Shown here: piece by piece, positions 27,141 through 35,438 of the stretch
Numbering within the stretch: position 1 is the stretch's first letter
How the letters are laid out: each line of letters starts with the position of its first letter
NCBI GenBank assembly: GCA_008125075.1
Contig: VLTH01000002.1
Location: 369,928-420,841 of the forward strand
Direction: 5' to 3'
DNA from: Acetivibrio alkalicellulosi
Lineage (GTDB): Bacteria; Bacillota; Clostridia; Acetivibrionales; Acetivibrionaceae
DNA: 50,914 bases
Notes under the pieces: generated by a model
The model's database searches: none
What the model was told of the DNA's origin: nothing
Seen by the model: the letters and a program-made list of their open reading frames with translations, nothing else
Program-made: the position numbers and the translations under genes

Positions 27141-28190
27141 GTGGATAAAGATTTAAAGTTTCTTAGAAAAGAGATTGATAATATTAATATTGAAATTCTG
27201 AATTTAATCAATAGACGTACTAATCTTCTTGGTGACATTGTTAAATTAAAAGATGAAAGTGGACTGGAATATTTTGACGCTGAGCGTGAGACTGAAATGT
27301 TGCAAAAAATTCTAAACCTTAATGAGGGACCTTTATATAATGAACTTGTTAAGGAAGTATTTAGTAAAATATTTTCTACTTCATTAAAATATATGGGGAT
27401 AAACCGGGAACGAAAGTTACTGATTAGCTCTAATTCCAATAATAGATGTCCTTCAATAAATGAAATGTTTGGATACGATAATAGTGAACCTGTAATAATT
27501 GCGGGACCCTGTGCGGTTGAAAAACCAGAATATCTTGAGACAATTGCTGGTTTTTTAAAGGGAAAAGGCATTAAGTTTTTAAGAGGTGGGGCATATAAAC
27601 CAAGAACTTCGCCCTATGAGTTTCAGGGATTAAGACAAGAAGGTTTAAAGATTTTGCATGAAGTAGCTAAAAGACATGGACTTCATACTATAACAGAGGT
27701 GGTAGATACTCGGGATGTGGAACTTGTAGCACAATATGTTGATGTTTTTCAAATTGGGGCAAGAAATATGCACAATTTTGAGCTTTTAAAGGAAGTGGGA
27801 CAAACAAAACATCCAGTTGTTTTAAAGAGGGGTATAAGTGCTACAATACAAGAATTTATGCTAGCGGCAGAATACATTGTTTTAAGAGGCAATAGCAATG
27901 TTATAATGTGTGAACGAGGAATACGTACTTATGAAACAAAGACCAGAAATACCCTTGATATATCGTCAATTCCAATAATTAAGCAGGAGACTCATTTGCC
28001 GATAGTTGCAGATTTAAGTCATTCTCTTGGAAGAAAGGATATAATAAAAAGTATTGCAAGAGCAGTTTTGGCTGCTGGTGCGGATGGCATAATGGTTGAA
28101 GTACATCCAGTCCCTGAACTTGCACTTTCGGACAGCAAACAGCAATTAAACCTAACTGAATTTGAAGAATTGCTAAATTCATTAAAGTGA
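27141..28190 (+). CDS. aroF: Bifunctional chorismate mutase / DAHP synthase
   Basis: A 349-residue enzyme for the first step of aromatic amino acid synthesis (erythrose 4-phosphate + phosphoenolpyruvate to DAHP). Start is GTG 27141 with GGGGAGGG 8 nt upstream; the open frame begins six codons earlier at GTG 27123. An AroQ-type chorismate mutase domain covers about 1-85 (LRKEIDNINIEILNLINRR); in B. subtilis-type AroA this domain also mediates feedback control. The DAHP synthase barrel follows (IIAGPCAVE, KFLRGGAYKPRTSPYEFQG, QIGARNMHNF, KRG, CERGIRTYE, DLSHSLGR). It is isolated from other aro genes. Its stop codon lies inside repeat A1. Confidence 0.93.
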   Translation: MDKDLKFLRKEIDNINIEILNLINRRTNLLGDIVKLKDESGLEYFDAERETEMLQKILNLNEGPLYNELVKEVFSKIFSTSLKYMGINRERKLLISSNSNNRCPSINEMFGYDNSEPVIIAGPCAVEKPEYLETIAGFLKGKGIKFLRGGAYKPRTSPYEFQGLRQEGLKILHEVAKRHGLHTITEVVDTRDVELVAQYVDVFQIGARNMHNFELLKEVGQTKHPVVLKRGISATIQEFMLAAEYIVLRGNSNVIMCERGIRTYETKTRNTLDISSIPIIKQETHLPIVADLSHSLGRKDIIKSIARAVLAAGADGIMVEVHPVPELALSDSKQQLNLTEFEELLNSLK

Positions 28191-28300
28191 ACTCGTTTAG
28201 CTAAAGCTAAACATCGAGGCTTCATATGGAAACTCAACTCCACCTGAAGATTTATAAGAGGATCTCCACCTTATAGAAGGTGGAGTCTTAGAATAAGATA
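28187..28300 (-). repeat. Structured repeat A, copy A1
   Basis: Read on the minus strand it has a small TCTTA/TAAGA stem, hairpin 1 CTCCACCTT-CTAT-AAGGTGGAG, a decayed hairpin 2 and hairpin 3 GTTTAGCT-TT-AGCTAAAC flanked by CTCG/CGAG. It is about 90% like A2 (31949-32056) and starts at the stop codon of aroF. Confidence 0.85.
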
Positions 28301-28426
28301 AAAGTTAAGAAGATGTATCATTTTATTAGAAGTCTTGGAATAAAGGGAAAGACTTAAACTTGAAGGGGCTAGATGCCCCAAGCTTTTATTATAGTAATAG
28401 TATAATAGTAAAAAGAAGGTGAAGGG

Positions 28427-29320
28427 ATGAGTTGTGTCCTTGATAATTGCCAATATACTAATATTGATGGATATAAAATAAATTATGTTGACCTGGGTAA
28501 AAATGAGCCCGCAATCCTTTTTTTACATGGGATACCTGTAAATATGTTTTTGTGGAGAAAAATTATACCTTGTGTATCAAATTATGCAAGAACTATTGCC
28601 TTTGACATGATTGGAGCAGGGAAATCTGATAAACCTTTGGATATCAATTATGATTTGAAGACATACACATACTTTTTGAAAAAGTTTATTGAAGCACTAA
28701 ATTTAAAAAATGTAATACTAGTTGGAACTGATCTGGGATTAATGACAACCCTAAACTATGCTATGGCAAATGAAGAAAATGTAAGGGCATTAATAATGTT
28801 TGAAGGTATTTTTCAACCAGTGGACAAGGCTTTGAAAAACATGCCTATTTCTTCTAAGTTTATGTTAAAGCTTATGGGTATAAATAAGATTGCAAAAAAA
28901 GCTATTGTTGATAAAGGTGAAGATACACTGGAAAAAATGCTTTCAATGCTGACAATAAGAAGGCTTACAAGTGAAGAAATAAAAGCATACAAGGAACCAT
29001 TCTCTGATAAATTGGTAAGAAAAAAAGTTTGGTTTGAGGGTGTAGGGCCTAATGCTATAAGACCAGTTTCAAAATCTCCTGGAGATTTGACTGACTTGAT
29101 CGAAAAATACTCTATAAAACTTTGCACTTCTAAAATACCTAAAATGCTTTTATATGCTGATCCAGGCTCAGCTGTAAATAAAAAAACTCTTATTTATGCA
29201 AAAGAGAATTTATCCAACTTAGAAACTGTCTACATTGGAAATGGAAAACATTTTTTACCAGAAGATCAGCCAGAAAATATTTCAAATGCAATAATAGATT
29301 TTTATAAAAGACTAATATAA
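28427..29320 (+). CDS. Alpha/beta hydrolase, haloalkane dehalogenase-like
   Basis: A 297-residue hydrolase with HGIPVNMFLWR (oxyanion loop), DMIGAGKSDKP, a nucleophile elbow VGTDLGL with Asp102 as nucleophile, and a C-terminal His275 in GNGKHFLPEDQPEN. The Asp nucleophile and the GAGKSDKP and H.L.ED.P motifs are those of haloalkane dehalogenases. However, the halide-stabilising Trp that normally follows the nucleophile (DWG) is Leu, so dehalogenation is doubtful; epoxide or ester hydrolysis is possible. GAAGGTGAAGGG serves as ribosome binding site. It stands alone downstream of repeat A1. Confidence 0.85.
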   Translation: MSCVLDNCQYTNIDGYKINYVDLGKNEPAILFLHGIPVNMFLWRKIIPCVSNYARTIAFDMIGAGKSDKPLDINYDLKTYTYFLKKFIEALNLKNVILVGTDLGLMTTLNYAMANEENVRALIMFEGIFQPVDKALKNMPISSKFMLKLMGINKIAKKAIVDKGEDTLEKMLSMLTIRRLTSEEIKAYKEPFSDKLVRKKVWFEGVGPNAIRPVSKSPGDLTDLIEKYSIKLCTSKIPKMLLYADPGSAVNKKTLIYAKENLSNLETVYIGNGKHFLPEDQPENISNAIIDFYKRLI

Positions 29321-29329
29321 TAAGGTTTA

Positions 29330-29504
29330 TTTACTCTTTGATAGTTGACCATATAATTTTTATACTATGATACATGGGAAGTTAAAAGAGGAATGTGAGT
29401 TGGTTGTATCTCAAATTGCAGAAAAAACAGGAATACATGAATATGAAATATTATATAGTGTAAAGGAATTAAAGAAGACTAGTATGAAATATTTTGTGGA
29501 TTAA
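29330..29504 (+). pseudogene. Remnant of a Lrp/AsnC-like (siroheme decarboxylase-type) protein C-terminus
   Basis: The frame reads LLFDS, stop (TGA, where the family has Trp), PYNFYTMIHGKLKEECE... and ends with ILYSVKELKKTSMKYFVD. WPYN....IHG followed by E.LYS..E.KK....YF resembles the C-terminal effector region of AsnC/AhbB-type proteins. Only about 50 residues remain. A 45-codon piece from ATG 29367 is intact but lacks a ribosome binding site. It is just upstream of the next gene. Confidence 0.5.
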
Positions 29505-29518
29505 TAGAGGTGATAAGT

Positions 29519-30277
29519 GTGAATGAATTTATGAATGATAGAGATAGAGGGAAAGACAATAACTATCCTGATTTGACTGAGAGAAACCTTGAATTGGGAG
29601 AATTAAAAGATATAACGGCTCAAACTAAACTAATGAATATCTTAATTAAAGTCTTTTTTGTTGTGTTATTTATTTTGGTATTAAGCTTTGCTTTTTCTAA
29701 ATTTTTCAATAATGATCCTCTTATGTCTGAGTTTAACATGAATGAAAAACCTGAAATTAAAATACCTTCTTCAGAAAGGGAATTTACAATAAATCAAGAA
29801 GGCATTGAGTACAGTCTTACACCATTAGCTGATTACAGAATTTTTGGTCGTGTTGTAGCTAAGAATAGATATCCTGATGACTTTGATTTTGCAGCTCCAA
29901 TAGCGCCATATGATGTAGGTATAGCACATGGAAGATTGGCAAAAAAGTCAAATATAAGACGCTTTTATTTTACTTTTGGAGACAGATGTTTATACTATCA
30001 TTATGATGATAAAAATCCTTTTAGTTCTGATTTTATGCAGTCTCATTTAGATAATGTTCATGCAATTCATGCAAATGATAGAGTGCTAGAAGCTTTAGAA
30101 AAGGTAAAAGATAATCAATTTATCATCATGGAAGGTATTTTGGTTAATGTTGATATTAGAGCAGGAAATGATGTTGACAAAGGATGGGTATGGGAAAGTA
30201 GCCTGGTGCATGGAACAGATGAGTGTAAGGTTATGTATATTAAAAGAATAACTTTAGCTAATGAGATTTATGAATAG
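29519..30277 (+). CDS. Membrane-anchored protein of unknown function
   Basis: A 252-residue protein starting at GTG 29519 (AGAGGTG 6 nt upstream; GTG 29510 would overlap it). A cytoplasmic N-terminus of about 42 residues, one membrane helix (about 43-63) and an extracytoplasmic domain are visible. The domain contains APYDVGIAHGRLA, RFYFTFGDRCLYYHYD, SHLDNVHAIHANDRVLEAL and WVWESSLVHGTDECKVMYI. This H...N.H.I.AN ... W.SSL ... CE..Y pattern is shared by uncharacterised bacterial proteins, and no function is known to me. Its 3-prime end overlaps the convergent murJ gene by 20 nt. Confidence 0.75.
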   Translation: MNEFMNDRDRGKDNNYPDLTERNLELGELKDITAQTKLMNILIKVFFVVLFILVLSFAFSKFFNNDPLMSEFNMNEKPEIKIPSSEREFTINQEGIEYSLTPLADYRIFGRVVAKNRYPDDFDFAAPIAPYDVGIAHGRLAKKSNIRRFYFTFGDRCLYYHYDDKNPFSSDFMQSHLDNVHAIHANDRVLEALEKVKDNQFIIMEGILVNVDIRAGNDVDKGWVWESSLVHGTDECKVMYIKRITLANEIYE

Positions 30278-31805
30278 ACAGTTTTTTCTTTATTTTACTT
30301 AAAGCATCTAAAGTTTCATCCACTTTCAAAAAGTATGTAGCAGCAAAGTAAGTTAAAGCGCCTATTGTAACAGGTGCAAAAAGCTTTATAAACTTATCTA
30401 AAAATATGTGCCCTAAATTGAAATTAGATATGGCTAGAACAACTGATAAAACTGTTCCTGCCATAATTAAGCTAGAGAATACTATTTTAAAAACTTTCTT
30501 GATAAGTTTCTCTGCTCCAAAAGCTCCTATTTTTCTTCGTAGCAAATAAATAAGAATAGATGCACCTAAAAGAGTTGAAATTGCATTGCCTAAAGGTATT
30601 CCATATACACCTATAAAGTTTATCAATGTAAGACTTACGGCGATATTAGTACCCATAACTATTATACCGATTATAGCAGGCTTTTTGGTATCTTTTAAAG
30701 AGTAAAAGGCCCTATCAATAATTTCCTTGATGCCTACACCTGTTATTCCTGCTGCATATAATGCTAATATTACACTAGCTAAAGATTCATCATCAGCAGT
30801 TATTCTTCCCCAGCCAACAAGAAGGCTGATTAATTCTTCTCTTAAAAGTATAAATCCTACTGTTGCAGGAATTAGAAAATAAACAATTGATGACAAAACC
30901 GTTATTAATGTATTTTTAAATTCTTCCATATTGCCTTTAGCCGCCAGCATTGAAAATTTAGGATACACTACCGCTGTTACAGAGTATATAAAGGCAAGTA
31001 CAGCATTTAAAACTAAATTTTGCACTAGTACAAAAATCATTACTGTATTTTCAAAGTTGGCAGTTATAGTTACATTAAAAAACATATTGAGCTGGTAAGC
31101 TGATGTGCCTATCATTACAGGTATCATAAGTCTTATAGCTCTTTTTATGTCTTCGTTTTTATAATCAAAAGATGGTTTATATCTGTATTCTGTCTTAAAT
31201 ATTGGTGGTATAAGTATTAAAGCTTGTGTAGACAAACCAATAAGGGAAGCAATTAAAAGCCCTTTTACTCCAAACTTATCACCTAGAAAAAACACATATC
31301 CAATTACTATCAAACTGCTTGGTACACTTACAAAGGCAGGCATATTAAACTTGCCTGATGATTGGAGTATGCCCTGTAATATATAATTTATAGCATAAAA
31401 AATCATAATAGGAAATAGTATTCTTAATGCTAAAACAGCAAAGTCATATCCCTCTGTTTTATATTCTGTTAATAATGGAAACAATGGAGCCAAGATAATT
31501 CCTAAAATAACCAAACAAATTGTAAATAATGTTGAGAGGGTTATAACGTTATCGGCAAATTTGAAAGCCCTGTCTTTTTTTCCTGTATCCATATTACCTG
31601 CAAATATAGGTATAATTACAGTTGCCAAAGCTGTGCCAAATATCATAAATACAAGGTTTGGAAATTGTAATGCATATGAAAAAATGTTCATTTCAAGAGT
31701 GTTTCCAAAATAAGTTGAATAAATGATTGTGCTTATCATTGACAAAAACCTTGAAATAACCATGATTATCATTACTATACCAACTGTTTTTGCTGTATTT
31801 TTCAT
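30258..31805 (-). CDS. murJ: Lipid II flippase MurJ
   Basis: A 515-residue MVF-family protein with about 14 membrane helices. It flips the peptidoglycan precursor lipid II to the outside of the membrane. The start is the ATG of MKNTAKTVGIVMIIMVISR, preceded by GGGGAG about 10 nt away; the reading frame extends 25 codons further but overlaps the promoter. Typical features are the early SRFLS...R/Y.FG motif, the ALQFPNLVFMIFGTALATVIIPIF segment and the internal GIGIKEIIDRAFYSLKDTKKP loop (here GVGIKEIID). Its length matches the family. It is monocistronic and converges on the anchored unknown protein. Confidence 0.92.
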   Translation of the reverse strand: MKNTAKTVGIVMIIMVISRFLSMISTIIYSTYFGNTLEMNIFSYALQFPNLVFMIFGTALATVIIPIFAGNMDTGKKDRAFKFADNVITLSTLFTICLVILGIILAPLFPLLTEYKTEGYDFAVLALRILFPIMIFYAINYILQGILQSSGKFNMPAFVSVPSSLIVIGYVFFLGDKFGVKGLLIASLIGLSTQALILIPPIFKTEYRYKPSFDYKNEDIKRAIRLMIPVMIGTSAYQLNMFFNVTITANFENTVMIFVLVQNLVLNAVLAFIYSVTAVVYPKFSMLAAKGNMEEFKNTLITVLSSIVYFLIPATVGFILLREELISLLVGWGRITADDESLASVILALYAAGITGVGIKEIIDRAFYSLKDTKKPAIIGIIVMGTNIAVSLTLINFIGVYGIPLGNAISTLLGASILIYLLRRKIGAFGAEKLIKKVFKIVFSSLIMAGTVLSVVLAISNFNLGHIFLDKFIKLFAPVTIGALTYFAATYFLKVDETLDALSKIKKKLSIHKSH

Positions 31806-31823
31806 TAGTAAAATTCTCCCCTT

Positions 31824-31852
31824 TAATAAATAAAGTATCAATATACTGTCAA
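31824..31852 (-). promoter_or_regulatory. Promoter of murJ
   Basis: On the minus strand a perfect TTGACA (31847-31852) is followed after 17 bp by TTATTA (31824-31829), close to the GGGGAG ribosome binding site. Its position inside the longest reading frame supports the downstream ATG as the true start. Confidence 0.5.
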
Positions 31853-31948
31853 CAAAAACAGCACCTACCTTACTTTTCAAACATTAATTATATCATTTGA
31901 TTTTTATTATTACCAGAGTAAAAAATGAAATTCTACAGTATCAGTATT

Positions 31949-32056
31949 ATCTTATTCTAAGACTCCATCTATAAGTGGAGTTCCTCTTATAAATCTTCAG
32001 GTGGAGTTGAGTCTCCACCTGAAGCCTCGATGTTTAGCTTTAGCTAAACGAGTTAA
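31949..32056 (+). repeat. Structured repeat A, copy A2 (best preserved)
   Basis: It has a small TCTTA/TAAGA stem, hairpin 1 CTCCA/TGGAG (shortened symmetrically relative to A1), hairpin 2 with perfect 12-bp arms CTTCAGGTGGAG and CTCCACCTGAAG around TTGAGT, and hairpin 3 GTTTAGCT-TT-AGCTAAAC flanked by CTCG/CGAG. Confidence 0.88.
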
Positions 32057-32119
32057 CTGACCAAACCCCAAAAAAAAAGACAACTATCTTTTTTAGACAA
32101 TTGCCCTTTACTTTATATT

Positions 32120-32233
32120 ATATCGCATCGGAAGCTGCAATCATAGTAGTTAAGTTCCGCTGCGATAAACAGAGGAACTATATCTTCTAAAAAGTTTGCT
32201 AAAAAAGCAAACTTTTTGAGAAGAATAGTATAT
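32120..32233 (-). repeat. Structured repeat B, copy B2
   Basis: Reverse complement of B1 (9392-9504) with only a few differences: hairpin 1 loop is one T longer and one base in hairpin 2 is mismatched (TTCCGATGCGATA). It lies 63 nt after repeat A2, between murJ and the chemoreceptor-like gene. Confidence 0.85.
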
Positions 32234-32282
32234 ATTTTAAAATTTAAGTAAGTAATTGTATTTTATTATAGTGCAAAATTTA

Positions 32283-34451
32283 CTATATAAGGTCATTGAC
32301 ATTGTGCTTGTCAACTACATCGGTTCTTGTCCAAATAATATCACGTTCAGGTTTTTCATTAGATACAAGGTAATTATAGAGATAAATAATAGGGTCGTGT
32401 CCCTGACCAAAGGGGTCTTGTCCAATTGCTGCATATATTATATCTTCTTTTATAAACTCAAAAACCTCTTGATTGAAATCAAAACATACAATTCTTGTCT
32501 TTCCAACTAGATTCAGTTCTTTAATAGCTTTTGCTGCACCAGATATTCCTCCACCAGTTGTAAATATTCCGTCTACATTTGGATTTTTACTTAAAAAGTT
32601 TTTAACTGCATTGTACAGTACATCGTGGTTATCAGAAGCCTCCATCTCTTCAACTATTTTAATTTTTCTTTGAGTTCTTAAACGTTCCTTTATTTTTTCA
32701 GTTCGTGCTCTGTGAACTGATACAATAAGACTTCCTCTAAAAATTGCTACATTTCCTTTGCCATTTAGAGCCCTGATCATAAAATCAGCGGCTAAAGTTC
32801 CTGCTTCTTCTATATCTGGTCCGAAGAAGGCAGTTTTCTTTGATGGTACAGGCAAGTCACAGTTAAAAAGCATTACAGGGATATTGTTTTGTGATGCTCT
32901 ATCAATAAGAGGAACAAGCTCCTTTGTAAATCCTGGACAAACAATTCCATCACACCCCTTGTCCAAGTAAACTTCAAAGGTTTCTGCAATTCTTTCACCT
33001 GTATTACTTTCAGTAAAACCTATATACTCTATATCTACATTTTTCATAGCCAATTCCTTTTTAGCATACATTACACCTTGTCTTACCCCAACCCAAAACT
33101 CATGATCTAATGGGCTTAAAAAAACGATTTTGAGCCTTTTTTCACTTACTGCTTCTATTGGAACTACAGAAGTTTTAAATCGTTTTACCAATCTTTCAAT
33201 TACATATAGCATATCTTTTAATGATGAAATATTATTATTAATAATTTCTGTACCTGCAAGTTCTTCCTTAGTTACTGCAGCAACTTCTTCAGTTTCTGAA
33301 AAAATCTTATTGGATGCTTCTAGAAGATCCTGAACTTTTTCTTTTACTTCATGAGTCCTGCTTGATATAACAGTTGCTTCAGAAGAAGCTTTTTTTGTAT
33401 CAGAACTTAGTATATCAGAGTTATTTTTGATTGTATAAAATGACTCCTTAATGGAAGAAAATAATTCCTTACTTACATCATAGCTTTCAATACAGCTTGC
33501 AATACTACTTTTTACATTATTACTACTTCCTGAAACACTATTTAAAACGGTGCTAATTTTTTTAATGCTACTTCTTGTTTCGTCAGATAGCTTGTTCATT
33601 TGATCAGCTACAACTGCAAAGCCCTTGCCACTTGCTCCTGCACTTGCAGCTTCTATAGAGGCATTAAATGCAAGCATTTTTAATTGATCAGTTATAGTTA
33701 TTATTAATTCACCTAATTGATGAACTTCTTTTAATTCCATATTTAAATTATCAATGAAATTTGATGTACTGCTGAGGTTATCTGTGATAACATTCATTTG
33801 CTCATTATAATCATCTAAATTCTTATTTCCTACATTAGTAGAATTAACTACCGAGCTAACAAGATTTTCAATATTAGTTAAACTTGATTCAATTGAATTT
33901 ATTTTTTCATCTACATTATATATACTATCTAAAGTATCTTTTACGATCTTAAGCTGTTCATGGGAGCTTGCGGATACATTTCCCATGCTTGCAGCAATTT
34001 GCTCATTACCTTTATAGCTGGTATCAATACTTTTTGATACCTTGTCAATTGCATCAGAAATGACAACAATATTAGTTTTAGTTAGTTCTGTAAAGCTTAA
34101 CAAATTTGACTTCATATCATTAAAGGCTATACATAAGGTTTCAAGGCCTTTTGCTTTATTTATTAAAATATCACTAATGTTCAGTTGACCCTTAGATAAC
34201 AATTGTGCATTAAAATTTATCAAATCAATGCCTTTAAAAAATCTTATTAAAAGAATAAGAAAAACTATTGTTATTGCTAAAATGATAACACTAGAAATGA
34301 TTTGGATTCTAATATGAGTGACATCATCTCTTGTCCATAAACCAGATGTCAACAAAATTGATGAAATAACAATCATAGAAATTGCAAGAAAAATTATTAT
34401 AGTACGTGTACGGTTGACAGCCTTAATTTTAGATGTTTTTGTTTGAGCCAT
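32283..34451 (-). CDS. Chemoreceptor-like signalling protein fused to a sugar-binding (PBP1) domain
   Basis: A 722-residue protein; start at the ATG of MAQTKTSKIK, with GGGAAGGTG 8 nt upstream. Two membrane helices (about 17-37 and 48-68) with a very short outer loop are followed by a linker and a methyl-accepting chemotaxis signalling domain (about 120-410, hairpin tip near AFNASIEAASAGASGKGFAVVADQMNKLS). A periplasmic-binding-protein type 1 domain follows (about 430-722, KIVFLSPLDHEFWVGVRQGV ... GIFTTGGGISGAAKAIKEL). By topology the binding domain is cytoplasmic, so it would sense an internal sugar-like ligand, unlike ordinary receptors. No che genes are adjacent. Confidence 0.87.
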   Translation of the reverse strand: MAQTKTSKIKAVNRTRTIIIFLAISMIVISSILLTSGLWTRDDVTHIRIQIISSVIILAITIVFLILLIRFFKGIDLINFNAQLLSKGQLNISDILINKAKGLETLCIAFNDMKSNLLSFTELTKTNIVVISDAIDKVSKSIDTSYKGNEQIAASMGNVSASSHEQLKIVKDTLDSIYNVDEKINSIESSLTNIENLVSSVVNSTNVGNKNLDDYNEQMNVITDNLSSTSNFIDNLNMELKEVHQLGELIITITDQLKMLAFNASIEAASAGASGKGFAVVADQMNKLSDETRSSIKKISTVLNSVSGSSNNVKSSIASCIESYDVSKELFSSIKESFYTIKNNSDILSSDTKKASSEATVISSRTHEVKEKVQDLLEASNKIFSETEEVAAVTKEELAGTEIINNNISSLKDMLYVIERLVKRFKTSVVPIEAVSEKRLKIVFLSPLDHEFWVGVRQGVMYAKKELAMKNVDIEYIGFTESNTGERIAETFEVYLDKGCDGIVCPGFTKELVPLIDRASQNNIPVMLFNCDLPVPSKKTAFFGPDIEEAGTLAADFMIRALNGKGNVAIFRGSLIVSVHRARTEKIKERLRTQRKIKIVEEMEASDNHDVLYNAVKNFLSKNPNVDGIFTTGGGISGAAKAIKELNLVGKTRIVCFDFNQEVFEFIKEDIIYAAIGQDPFGQGHDPIIYLYNYLVSNEKPERDIIWTRTDVVDKHNVNDLI

Positions 34452-34489
34452 TAATTTTGCACCTTCCCTCAATTTTTTTAGTTTAAAAT

Positions 34490-34518
34490 GATATATAATT
34501 AAATGGTTTTTAGAACAA
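34490..34518 (-). promoter_or_regulatory. Candidate promoter of the chemoreceptor-like gene
   Basis: Minus-strand TTGTTC (34513-34518) and TATATC (34490-34495) are separated by 17 bp, about 40 nt before the start codon. Confidence 0.4.
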
Positions 34519-34730
34519 GTAATGATTAAATCACCTTATTATATTTTCGGCAAATTTAAAGAATATGTTTAATTCTATACTGCAAAAAGTCGGTATTAAT
34601 TTATGGAAAAAAGATTATTATTGAAGCTTCAGAATGTTTCTTCCATATTTTTCTTTACTTAAAATAATATGCAACCACGGATGTTGTTGAATTTTAATAT
34701 AATATGGAGTAAAATAAAAAAGTAAACTAG

Positions 34731-34761
34731 TCTATTCTAAAAAAGTATGAATTAGAATAGA
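34731..34761. repeat. Inverted repeat upstream of the radical SAM operon
   Basis: TCTATTCTAA (34731-34740) and TTAGAATAGA (34752-34761) form 10-bp perfect arms around 11 bases, about 63 nt before the first gene. The outer ten bases are identical to the palindrome at 8223-8251 before the SecA-like gene, and flanking bases also match (GT before, ACA after). The half site TTAGAATAGA recurs at 43114-43123. Confidence 0.55.
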
Positions 34762-34823
34762 ACACTGTATACATAAAATTTTCTTGACGCTAAATTTAAA
34801 ATGAGGGGAATTTTGAGGAAGAC

Positions 34824-35438
34824 ATGATATGGGATAAATTAGCTCATAGATATGATAAACTGTGGGTACAAAAGTACTCTCTTGCACCAACCCGAAGAGA
34901 GATCATATCAAAAGTTTCTACTTTGAAAAAGGGAACTTTTAAGCTTATAGATATAGGATGTGGAACAGGTCAACTAATAGAGAGTATATTAAATAAAAAT
35001 CAATGTGCTACTTGTGTTGGTATTGATAAATCTGAAAAAATGATACACCAGGCAAAAAATAAAAACCTGAAGGCAGACTTTTATAAAGTAGACATAAACC
35101 AAATTTTATTAAAAGAGTTTTTATCAGACAAATTTGATGTAATTGTGTGTACTCATTCTTTTCCCTATTATAAAAACAAGAGTTTAGCATTTAAAAACAT
35201 AAGTGAAGTTATAAAAGATGAGGGTGTTGTTATTTTTGCACAGGCAGCTATTAACAGTTTTTATGATAAAGTAATTATGTCAATTGTTGAGTCGACAGCC
35301 GAAAAAGCAGAGTATATTTCTAAAGCACAGTTTTTAACAACTGCACTTGAATATTTTGATATAATTGAACAGTTTAACATTAGAGAAAAATGGTTTATGC
35401 CATCAATTTGTGGATTTGTAATGAGGAAAAAGATATGA
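34824..35438 (+). CDS. Class I SAM-dependent methyltransferase
   Basis: A 204-residue methyltransferase with the SAM-binding motif LIDIGCGTGQLIES (about 41-54), an acidic motif II GIDKSEKMI and a post-motif FDVIVCTHSFPYY. The core is complete, with a short C-terminal part. TTTTGAGGAAG precedes the ATG. It is the first gene of a seven-gene operon; its stop codon overlaps the next start (ATGA), so translation is coupled. The substrate is unknown; by position it modifies the product or an intermediate of the radical SAM proteins that follow. Confidence 0.88.
   Translation: MIWDKLAHRYDKLWVQKYSLAPTRREIISKVSTLKKGTFKLIDIGCGTGQLIESILNKNQCATCVGIDKSEKMIHQAKNKNLKADFYKVDINQILLKEFLSDKFDVIVCTHSFPYYKNKSLAFKNISEVIKDEGVVIFAQAAINSFYDKVIMSIVESTAEKAEYISKAQFLTTALEYFDIIEQFNIREKWFMPSICGFVMRKKI

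Noticed and set aside
34473-34823. Hidden RiPP precursor gene in front of the radical SAM operon
   Set aside because: I found only very short frames (for example 19 codons from about 34565) without ribosome binding sites or Cys/Gly-rich core sequence; the gaps between operon genes are too small.
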